Program-made: the position numbers and the translations under genes
The notes under the pieces: model-generated
The model's input: the letters and a program-made list of their open reading frames with translations, nothing else
The model's database searches: none
What the model was told of the DNA's origin: nothing
In this document: positions 9,956 to 18,241 of the stretch, one piece after another
How positions within the stretch are numbered: the stretch's first letter is position 1
How the letters are laid out: every line of letters starts with the position of its first letter
Assembly: GCF_910592395.1 (NCBI RefSeq)
Contig: NC_088312.1
Location: 14,239,292-14,303,291 of the forward strand
Direction: 5' to 3'
DNA from: Lineus longissimus
Lineage: Eukaryota > Nemertea > Pilidiophora > Heteronemertea > Lineidae
Length of the DNA stretch: 64,000 nucleotides

Positions 9956-10879
9956 CTAGTTCCTGGAAAGAATTGCAAGGTCTAGACTACATGGTAAAGG
10001 GTAACATTTACTGATATCTTGCACCTCTAATGCCTTCAATAAAATTTCACTTTGTTTATCGATTGCTTGTTCATTTTCATATTCAAGCCTGTAATTTGTG
10101 AAGAAAATACTTCCTAAGAAACCAGACCATAGAGAGTTCAAATCAACCAGTCGGGCCTTATTAGTTGGACTCGGTTTCAATACTACATAATCAATTTTCA
10201 ATGCTTTAAATGCTTGGTGTAAAAACAGCTAGTAATTTATGGTAATTTTAACTCCACTGTAATGAAGATATTTGAGGAATGCCAATAAAACCATTCTTAG
10301 ATCTGTGAAATTTTCTTTGGTCAACTGAGGTTTACCAATTGCTCTGTTAATGAATTCAATTTCTAAATAAGTGTCACACTTTAGACCAGGTAAAACATCA
10401 TTGGGTATGAGTTAAACGAGACCAAATCGTAAGGCATTCAGGACTGTTTTTTCATAGCTGGCCGCACAGAGCCATTTTCGAATTGTGGTCGAATTGCAAT
10501 TACTGCAGTATGTGTAAAGTTGCTTGGCAGGCCTGTCAAAATTCAGTTTTTTCTGGCATTCAAAAAGTGTCCATCGTTTGCAGTTATGGCACAATTGAGC
10601 ATCACTTCCTGTGAATGTATCATACAGTTTCATAGGTGTTACCTGGTTCATAGGTGTTACCTGGTTCATAGGTGTTACCTGGTTCATAGGTGTTACCTGA
10701 GTAATAGGTGTTATCTGGTTCATGTGCACTTTGACCGGATCTTCTTCAGAGATTTTCGGTAACGGTTCAACCCTTGGACTAATGTAACCATTTTGTTTCA
10801 TAAGTTTCATTGGATTGGAATACTGCATTTGACTGAAATACTTCTCTAAAGAGACATACCGGTACATTCTTTCACTCAT
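9956..10879 (-). pseudogene. Zinc-ribbon protein of unknown function, copy A, broken
   Basis: Degraded version of the 350-aa ORF at 18242-19294. Relative to that copy it has an internal deletion of roughly 155 bases near 10481, a stop from an A/T change at about 10413 (GTTTAACTC in B, GTTAAACGA region in A) and a TAG at about 10230. The N-terminal part carries four TPMNQV-type hexapeptide repeats (10620-10700) against two in copy B, and the CHNC...YCSNC zinc ribbon is still readable. The start context is CTAAATCATG. Confidence 0.75.
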
Positions 10880-10930
10880 GATTTAGAATAAAAAAAATCA
10901 TTAAGTAGTAAACTTGCTTTTATTCTTGTT

Positions 10931-11044
10931 TCATTTCGAGCACTTGACCAGTAGATATCTGTGTCCATTTGAAGTAATGGGGTGAGTTAACTTACCCGAA
11001 TTACCTGTAATTTCCTTACATCCAAGGCAATAGATCTTTTTCAT
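10931..11044 (-). CDS. Tiny zinc protein (DUF5679-like), truncated at the second CxxC
   Basis: A 37-codon minus-strand frame beginning ATGAAAAAGATCTATTGC, encoding MKKIYCLGC at the start and KCSK at the end before TGA at 10931-10933. Small proteins with two CxxC pairs of this type (DUF5679-like) are common in Polintons and large DNA viruses. Here the stop falls exactly where the fourth cysteine would stand, and the frame stays open for nine more codons. Start context TTAAATATG fits the other genes. Absent from copy B. The resemblance is from memory of the family pattern. Confidence 0.5.
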   Translation of the reverse strand: MKKIYCLGCKEITGNSGKLTHPITSNGHRYLLVKCSK

Positions 11045-11087
11045 ATTTAATTAGCAGAGACAATAAGTAAGTAATAGGGATAACTCA

Positions 11088-11330
11088 AGTAATAGGGAAA
11101 CTTGTAGTTTTATCCATGTTACGTATTTTAGTAAGTTTGGTAGATTTGGGAAAACCCCAAAGACCCCCCAGTGTTAACAGAAATTTTCCATGTTGGGTTT
11201 TTGGTAGTGTTTGTGGGTTAAAACAATGAATTCTTGACAAATGTACATGAATAATGATGAAGGGTGAAGTTTTTTTTCCCAAATTCCCAGAAAAGTCGTA
11301 GGATAGTCGTACATACGTTTCCCTATTACT
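11088..11330. repeat. Right terminal region of copy A, with an inverted inner copy of the terminus
   Basis: The element ends with GTTTCCCTATTACT (11317-11330). Its exact reverse complement AGTAATAGGGAAAC lies 243 bp inward at 11088-11101, and a related AGTAATAGGGATAACTC just before it. The interior (11155-11270) is almost identical to 19435-19555 in copy B. This is very likely the right terminal repeat; the matching left repeat is outside the window. Confidence 0.8.
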
Positions 11331-11930
11331 GGAGACAACAAGGTTTGTCCAAATTTAAGTAATTTAAACTCTGAAATTCATTTAAACTCTGAAAGTCATT
11401 TAAACTATGAAAGGTCTGAAAAGCATACAGAAAGTAACCCTCAGGCTTTCAGACTACAACAAATATGTGAGGTTAAGAGTTTCTTAGAAAGCGAGATTGA
11501 ATTTAGAAGAAAGATATTTTCAAAGTACAAAAAAGCATTTGGCGTAATTACTGGCATTAGTCATAGTCTTAATTTTGTAAGCGTTGCGGCTGGCTCAGTT
11601 GGTGTGTCTGCACTGGCTGGTGTCATCACAGCACCAATAGGTTTTGCACTTGGTGGAGTGACCATTGGTAGCGCCATTATCTCCTCAGCCCTAAGTTGGA
11701 AGAAAAAAGATATCCTGAAGAAAATTGAAAAACATGAGACGATTGGAATGTTGGCAATTTCAAAACTTAACTCCATCAATGATCTGGTAAGTAAGGCCAT
11801 GAGTGATTCACCCATTTCAACAGATGAGTTTACCTTGATTCTCAAAGAAAAGGAAAAATACATTGCCATGAAAAATGCCATCAGAAAAAACAGAGGGAGG
11901 CAAGTTCAGCTGTTGATGTGGAATCTTTAA
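11331..11930 (+). pseudogene. Two-helix membrane protein, copy B, 5' end cut off by copy A
   Basis: The frame begins at codon 3 (GGA GAC AAC AAG) immediately after the terminal CT of copy A, so ATG and promoter are missing here. It carries an extra LNSESH-type repeat near the N-terminus and is otherwise close to the copy at 3251-3886. One base is missing from the A-run at about 11886, shifting the frame so that the last residues change and a stop follows at 11930. If copy A is an insertion, the missing ATGGAT lies to the left of A, outside the window. Confidence 0.85.
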
Positions 11931-12000
11931 AGAAGACTTTTTTAGAAGAAGGAAAAAAACTGGCACAAACAGAGATGATAGCGAAACTGAAGTCACAGTA

Positions 12001-12263
12001 ATTAATCACCACCATTTCGAGCACCGATCTCCGGACTCTGTCCATTACCACTACTATTATCCTAAACCATTATTGGTACCACCACCACCAACACCTGATT
12101 TACTGGTGTCACCATTACTGGTACCACCATTACCAGGGTCAGCATTATCGCCATCAGCACCCCCGATGTATGTTGATAGTGTCTGAAAGTGTCTGAAAAT
12201 GTCTGAAAATGTCTGAAAATGTCTGAAAATGTAATTTAATAATTTTTGATATCCTAAATAGAA
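12001..12263 (+). repeat. Intergenic repeats before PolB in copy B
   Basis: Counterpart of 3887-4109. ACCATT/TGGTACCACC-type short palindromic repeats (12040-12145) precede about five copies of a 10-bp GTCTGAAAAT unit (12180-12235). The copy number and spacing differ from copy A. Confidence 0.6.
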
Positions 12264-15200
12264 ATGGTTGATAAAAATGAGAAAATACATTGTTCAACAT
12301 GTAACAAGGAGATATCATACAGCAATCTTTCAGCACATAGAAAAACCAAAGGCCATCAAAGAATGGAAGGGCACAAAAGAATGGAAGGGCACAAAATAAT
12401 GGAAGGCCATCAAATGGAGTTAACAAGCAAGTCAGACTCGAGTTCTCGTTCACTGTGTTTACCTAACCCTATTCTACTACAAGATACCAAGAAACTTGAA
12501 CTACAGGATAAAGTCCGATTCGAGGCTAAGGAATTGGAGAGCATAAAGAATGTGAAGGATATCGAAGTGGTAAAAGAATTTGGTAAACCAGTTGTTACCA
12601 TTCGTTTAAAAATTAGCAAACAGGCAAAACACTTTTTTCGAGTACAGAGGTAAACTGGAAGAAATTCTCTTCAAGCTAACTGATTACCATCATAAAATAA
12701 GTATTTCAGTTAAAGCTGAATTTGACAGGTCTGGCGTAAAGGCTATCTATCCTATTCAATCTCCAATGGAAAGCATAATTTCAAGAAACCAGGCAATTAA
12801 TGCCCTAAACAGTCAATTGAACTACATAAAGGATGCGATTGAGGAACGATACTTCGAAGGAAGTGGCCTGAGTTTAAATGAAATCAATTCGTGCGATCTC
12901 ACGATATGTTCCTACAAGAAATGTAAAGGCGGTCACTACACTAGTTTACCATTCAGAACTAAAGCTGTCATTAATGTGAAATCAAATGATGAGAAATGTT
13001 TTCTATGGAGTCTTTTGGCTGCCAAATACCATGACAGCATTTCGTGTGAGAGGCAAAAAAGTTTTAATGCAGCAGAAATTAACCCCTACAAGATGTATGA
13101 AAATGAGATTAAGATCAAATCATTTCCTGTGTGTGTTCAAAAGGATATTCCTAAGATCAAACGAGACAATGGTATCAAGATTAATGTGTTCAAGTTAGAG
13201 AACGAATGGGCTAAAAGCATTTATGCCGCAAAGCTGGAACCACTCTACCTCTCTAAGAACCATGATGATGATGATGTTATCGATCTGTTGTATTTCAAGG
13301 ATCATTTCATGTACATAAGAGACATAAATCTATTCTTCAAGACTGACAGGAATAGTGTATTCATTTGTAGGAGATGCATGAATTACTTTTACAAGAAATC
13401 AACACTAGAAAGACATAAATTGAAATGTGGAAAACACGATTACTGTAAGATCAGTCTGCCTCAACCGAATAGTAAATGGTCACAACTTAAGTTTGAAAAG
13501 CACTCATTCAAGAACAGAGTTCCCTTTGTAATCTATGCTGATTTCGAATCGATATGCACAACAGTCAATGATAATACAACTCAGACAGAGTTTAGAGAGA
13601 ACTCAGTCAATGATAATACAACTCAGACAGATACCACTAAAAAACTATTCAAACAGATTGCGTCAGCAGTTGGAGTTTACGTTCACTCTGACTATCCACA
13701 AATCTACGCCAGTGGGTATCTCAGTCACAGAGGTGCTGATGTAGTTGACGTTTTCTGTAACTGGTTACTCAGAATGGAAGAGACGTTCTCAACTCTACTG
13801 AAATACAACATTCCTCTCACCATCACAGACGAAGATTTGGTGAGATACTCACAAGAAACAAACTGTTACTACTGCAATGAATTGTTAGGCGAGGACAGAG
13901 TTAAAGATCACAATCACTACAATGGAGAATACAGAGGTGCTGCTCACAAAGCTTGCAACTTGAACGAGAAGAAAGCCATGTTCGTTCCAGTGTTTTTTCA
14001 CAATCTCAGTAATTACGATGCTCACCTATTCATCAGAGAATTGATGTCTAGGTCACAAAAGAAACTGAAGTTTCTTGCTAAAAACGCAGAAGAGTACATT
14101 TCATTTGAGTTAGGTTGTTTAAAATTTTTAGACTCTTACAGATTCTTACAGTCTGGATTGGACAACATCACCAAATCTATGGAAGATGATGACTTTAAGA
14201 TAACAAGACAGTCTTATCCGAATCCTGACGATTTTAAACTATTGAGGAAGAATGGATCAGTGCCTTATTCATTTTACACATCACATGAAAGTTACAATGT
14301 TACTCACTTAGAGAAGTCTATGTTCTTTGATGAATTGAAGAATGAAATGGCGGATGATTCAGTTTACCTAAAATCCAAAGACATATGGGATCATTTCAAT
14401 ATCAGAAATCATGGAGAGTTCATCGACCTGTACCTCAAAACAGATGTTCTTTTGTTAGCTGATTTATTCGAGAAATTCAGGGACGTTAATTTAAACAATT
14501 TCCAGATCGATCCTTGTCACTGCTATTCAGCACCTGGCTTGACCTGGTTAGCCGGATTGAAACACACAGACATAAACCTCGAACTTCTTACCGATACCGA
14601 TATCCTACTTACTTCTGAAATTCCACCTCTTACTGCCTTTTCAAGTGTGATGGGAACAAGACATGTCAAGGCAGATGAACACCATAAACTACTCTACATA
14701 GACGCAAATAATCTCTATGGCTGGGCAATGATGGAAAGTCAGCCTTACAGCAGTTTTCAAATGTTTGACGATACCATGATCAAAGCAAACATAACTTATC
14801 AGGAAATCACGTCAATTACTAAAGACAGTGAAGTAGGATATCTTTTCGAAGTAGATTTAGGTTATCCAGAGGCAATCAAGTTCAAGTCAAAGAAATTTCC
14901 ATTCTGTCCAGAATCGCTTTTCATAGACGACGACGAATTAAGTCCTTACCAGAAAGAGTTACTTGGTGACGAGAAGAGGTCAAAGGTAGAAAAATTGATC
15001 CTCACACAGAAGGACAAGACCAACTACATCGTGCATTACAGACTTTTACAGTTTTACTTAAAGCAAGGAATGATACTAAAAAAGGTCCATTCTTTCATCA
15101 GTTTCAAACAATCAAAGTGGTTGAAATCATACATCGACTTCAACACTAAAAAGAGGATGGCTTCTACTACTGATTTTGAGAAAGATTACTTCAAATTAAT

Positions 15201-16026
15201 GAACAATGCTTTCTATGGAAAGACATGTGAAAACGTAAGGAACAGGGTAGAAATTGAACTGGTGACAGATAGGGAAAGTGCCAAGAACTTCATGGCAAGT
15301 CCAAGGTTTTCATCGATTAACATCTTTGGCGAAAGTAGCGCGGCAATTTGCATGAGGAAAACATCAATAAGGTTTAACAAGCCAATCCACATAGGAGCTG
15401 CAGTACTGGAGTTGTCCAAGCTGCTGATGTATGAATTCTACTACAACATACTTCAACCTCACTTTGGTGAGAAAAACCTAGAACTTCTTTATTTGGACAC
15501 GGATTCTTTCGTTTTAAAGATCAAAACAGACGATTTAACAGCAGACCTCAAAGGGTTAAAGGATCACTTCGACTTCAGTAATTACCCAAAGGATAATCCT
15601 CTTTACGACACTAGCAAGAAGAAAGTTCCAGGCCACTTTAAGGATGAGCTGGGAGGGAACGAAATGATAGAATTTATTGCCTTGAGGAGTAAGATGTATG
15701 CATACAGAACCAAGACTATGTCTGGAGAGCAAGACTCGACTAAAAATTCAGAAACAAAGAAATTGAAGGGAATCGCTAAGAATGTAGTGAATAAGTCTAA
15801 TACATTTGATGACTACGTTTATTGTCTAGAAAACACTAAGACTTTTAATCACAAAATGCGTCATCTGAGGTCAGAAAAGCATCAAATGTATCTGGAAGAG
15901 ATTGATAAGAAAAGCTTAAGTCCTTTCGATGATAAGCGTTTCATCTTAGAGGATGGTATCTCTACATTGCCTTTCGGTATTTACTATGAAAAATACATTG
16001 ATTACAGTGATTTAATGAATGTTTAA
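12264..16026 (+). pseudogene. Family B DNA polymerase (protein-primed type), copy B, one frameshift
   Basis: About 1,250 codons. Order: N-terminal C2H2-like finger (CSTCNKEISYSNLSAHRKTKGH), a GHKRMEGHK tandem repeat, a second C2H2 finger near 13365, exo I DFES (about 13543), endonuclease VII-like zinc module (CYYC...DHNHYNGEYRGAAHKACN, 13870-13965), exo II NLSNYDAH, exo III YLKTDVLLLAD, motif A DANNLYGWAM (14701), motif B MNNAFYGK (about 15200) and motif C YLDTDS (about 15490). One extra T at about 12633-12638 shifts the frame; from there 12766-16026 is open. At 14615-14646 the conserved IRGG motif seen in copy A is replaced by sequence that matches its reverse complement. Intact motif A contrasts with copy A. 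Confidence 0.93.
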
Positions 16027-16028
16027 CT

Positions 16029-16140
16029 AATTAAATCACTTTAATTAAATCATTTTAATTAAATCACTTTAATTAAATCATTTTGATTAAATCACTTTAA
16101 TTAAATCATGTTAATTAAATCACTTTAATTAAATCATTTT
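16029..16140 (+). repeat. Eight tandem copies of a 14-bp AATTAAATCAYTTT unit upstream of the penton-like gene
   Basis: Eight contiguous 14-bp units (AATTAAATCACTTT alternating with AATTAAATCATTTT and two variants) fill the gap between PolB and the penton-like gene, ending in AATTAAATAGAAATG. Copy A has a single unit at 7738-7751. The array multiplies a TTAAAT-containing motif directly in front of a gene start, so it could change promoter strength. Confidence 0.9.
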
Positions 16141-16152
16141 AATTAAATAGAA

Positions 16153-16890
16153 ATGGACTTCATAATTTCTGATAATGAATGCGATGAAGCCATATTTGAG
16201 CTTAACTTAACAGTCCCATTGAACATAAAATCGATCACTTTGAAATCGATAACTTTTTACAATTCATGGTGGACTGGTGATAACGTTCCAGGTATTACAG
16301 AATTGTTAAAAATGGAAAATGACTCAAGACAACAATCCAATTCTTTGTATGTCCCTTTTGATGGTCATTTCAGTTTGTCCGAACTTTGCTCCTTTATCAA
16401 TGAGCGTATCAAAAATCTTGCAGGACATGTTAACATCAGCTGTGACAATAACAATTACCTTATCATTGAACCTACTGAGGACAAGTTGTTTATGCTGAAA
16501 GATTACTATCTCGGTGATGAATATTTTACAATAGTAAACACATTTTTTGGTTTTAAACAAACTAAATTCGCCAAGAAAGGAAAATACTACTCCACCAAGC
16601 CACTTAACTTTTACAGAAAAGAACTATTCTTAAGATCAAATTTGGTTGACAAAGCTAAGACCCTCTACAACAATAATCCTTCTGACATTTTATGTATCGT
16701 TCCTGTTAAAGATGGTGATCAGATACAATACCAGAGATATGAACTCAATTGTAAGAAAATAGTGAACAAAAAATGTACAAATCAAGTCAAATTTGAAATC
16801 ACGGATGAGAATGGTAAAATAGTTAATTTCAGAGGTAGCTCAGTTACTTTAAATTTTTCACTTGAAACTAAGAATAGTGTGTTTGAGTAA
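16153..16890 (+). CDS. Penton-like single jelly-roll minor capsid protein, copy B
   Basis: 245 aa, collinear with 7764-8501 and differing at scattered residues (for example KKIVNKK against KKILYKK). It keeps the same C-terminal pattern FLRSNLVD, PSDILCIVPV, ITDENGKIVNFRGSS. The frame is intact although the upstream polymerase is broken. Conservation of an intact capsid ORF in both copies could mean recent insertion or lingering selection; the divergence between the two is mostly single-base changes. Confidence 0.7.
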   Translation: MDFIISDNECDEAIFELNLTVPLNIKSITLKSITFYNSWWTGDNVPGITELLKMENDSRQQSNSLYVPFDGHFSLSELCSFINERIKNLAGHVNISCDNNNYLIIEPTEDKLFMLKDYYLGDEYFTIVNTFFGFKQTKFAKKGKYYSTKPLNFYRKELFLRSNLVDKAKTLYNNNPSDILCIVPVKDGDQIQYQRYELNCKKIVNKKCTNQVKFEITDENGKIVNFRGSSVTLNFSLETKNSVFE

Positions 16891-16924
16891 TTCTTGCTGT
16901 ATCAATTGAATAAATTCTACTCCA

Positions 16925-17422
16925 TTAAACTAAGATTACATGTTTTAGGAGTTGTGTAACAGTTATCTTTCCATTCTGGTTACTACCTTCTGGTTTAATA
17001 CCCTTTAATTTACTACCTTCTGGTTTACTACCTTCTGGTTTACTACCTACTCGTACTTTCTTGTTAGTTTTAATCTTAGGATAGCAGTAAATGATGACTG
17101 CAAAACCAAATGCAGCTAAAATGACATACAGTGTTGTACTCCTGGAACTTCCAGTATTTGTGGTAACCTCAGGCTCTGGTTGAGTTAAACTTTGTTCAGA
17201 TTCATCGTCTTTCCTGGGTTCATCATCTTTCCCAGTAAACCTCTCCTTTTTTGACCTATTTAATTCCTGAGATCTTTTACCTAATTCTCGAGACCATGCA
17301 ATTTGTTTTTCTGATCTTTCTCTCTTAATGGGCTTTTCACTGTCTGTCACTCGAGCTATGCTCTCGGTCTCTGCTCTCTGAACTTTGTCCTGATCCACTT
17401 CCATGTTCGGTTCCACTCCCAT
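16925..17422 (-). CDS. Charged protein with C-terminal membrane anchor, copy B
   Basis: 165 aa, homologous to 8574-9095. It has a shorter acidic repeat, a hydrophobic anchor (VILAAFGFAVIIYCYPK) and an expanded KPEGS/KLKGI repeat in the basic tail (four units) where copy A has one. Start at 17422 in the ATTAAATGGGAG context. 34 bp separate its stop from the convergent penton-like gene. Function unknown. Confidence 0.5.
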   Translation of the reverse strand: MGVEPNMEVDQDKVQRAETESIARVTDSEKPIKRERSEKQIAWSRELGKRSQELNRSKKERFTGKDDEPRKDDESEQSLTQPEPEVTTNTGSSRSTTLYVILAAFGFAVIIYCYPKIKTNKKVRVGSKPEGSKPEGSKLKGIKPEGSNQNGKITVTQLLKHVILV

Positions 17423-17438
17423 TTAATCTTTTGAAATT

Positions 17439-18164
17439 TTAATTGGTGGCACCAATCGATTCATTTGCAGATTTTGTTTCTTGACAATGTCCTAAAGTGA
17501 TCAGTGTTGATGAGGCAAGAGCAGTTAGTGCACCCATTCTCAAACTCAACCATCCTAACCATCTGTCCAATTCATTGGTAACAATGTAATCATTTCTTAG
17601 GTCTTCGTACAGCTGGTCTTCGTCATCAACAGGCAAGAAAAACTTTGTTAATTTAGTGTAAGTTTTTAAGACTGTCTTACCCAATGAATCGTTAAGTCTG
17701 GCAGCCATCTTTGTCTGGTAGATTCTATGGTGTTTCAATACTTCCTTCTCATTCATTGCGTCTAAGTCATTAAATGTAAACTGTTTATTCAGGAAATCCT
17801 TGCTTTTACCTGTTGCCACCAGAACTTCGAGGTCTTGTTTAGCTTTAAGGCCAGTTTCAGTAAAATTAGCTTTAAGACCACTATCAGTTAAATTTTGTTG
17901 AGAGCTAGTCGAGCTTTGTTGGTAACTAGGGTTAACTAGGCCTTGACTAGAACTGACTAAATTTGAACTAGTTAACGCCTTGTTAGAAGCTTGTTGCTTT
18001 GTTGTGTAATTCTGTTGGTAATTAGCAGTGTTCTGTTGAAAGTTAGCTGCATTCTGTTGGTAATTAGTTGAAATGGGATTAGCTGGATTTGAACTAGAAT
18101 TAACTGGGATTACTCCAATTTGTTTCATTTCCTGCTCAATTATCGTTGATGTCTGATTATTCAT
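17439..18164 (-). CDS. Q/N-rich protein with conserved C-terminal helical domain, copy B (intact)
   Basis: 241 aa. Residues 1-100 are low complexity with NYQQNAANFQQNTANYQQN repeats and SSQQ/SYQQSSTSSQ; residues 100-230 are a charged, likely globular helical domain with GLKAKQDLEVLVATGKSKDF, HHRIYQTKMAARLNDSLGK and a hydrophobic end LGWLSLRMGALTALASSTLITLGHC that could be a membrane segment. The start context is CTAAATAAATG. It lies 16 bp upstream of the membrane-anchor gene. No family recognised; a virion or scaffold protein is possible. Confidence 0.55.
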   Translation of the reverse strand: MNNQTSTIIEQEMKQIGVIPVNSSSNPANPISTNYQQNAANFQQNTANYQQNYTTKQQASNKALTSSNLVSSSQGLVNPSYQQSSTSSQQNLTDSGLKANFTETGLKAKQDLEVLVATGKSKDFLNKQFTFNDLDAMNEKEVLKHHRIYQTKMAARLNDSLGKTVLKTYTKLTKFFLPVDDEDQLYEDLRNDYIVTNELDRWLGWLSLRMGALTALASSTLITLGHCQETKSANESIGATN

Positions 18165-18241
18165 TTATTTAGAATGAAATCTATTGATTCATATTGAACG
18201 GAAAATCCTTTACAGGAAAAGTCCTACTTACCGGAAAGAGG

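Larger units (their letters stand above)
1..11330 (+). mobile_element. Polinton/Maverick (adintovirus-like) element, copy A, left end outside window
   Basis: A self-synthesising DNA transposon / virus-like element. The gene set (packaging ATPase, rve integrase with chromodomain, protein-primed-type PolB, penton-like protein) is diagnostic of the Polinton/Maverick/adintovirus group. The right end is ...GTTTCCCTATTACT at 11317-11330, consistent with the AG...CT termini known for Polintons. The left end, and probably the major capsid protein and protease, lie outside the window, since neither is seen here. The copy is decayed: the ATPase lacks the Walker A lysine, the HNH gene has a stop, the polymerase has frameshifts and a deletion, and two minus-strand genes carry stops or deletions. 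Integrase, penton-like and membrane-protein ORFs are open. Confidence 0.9.
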
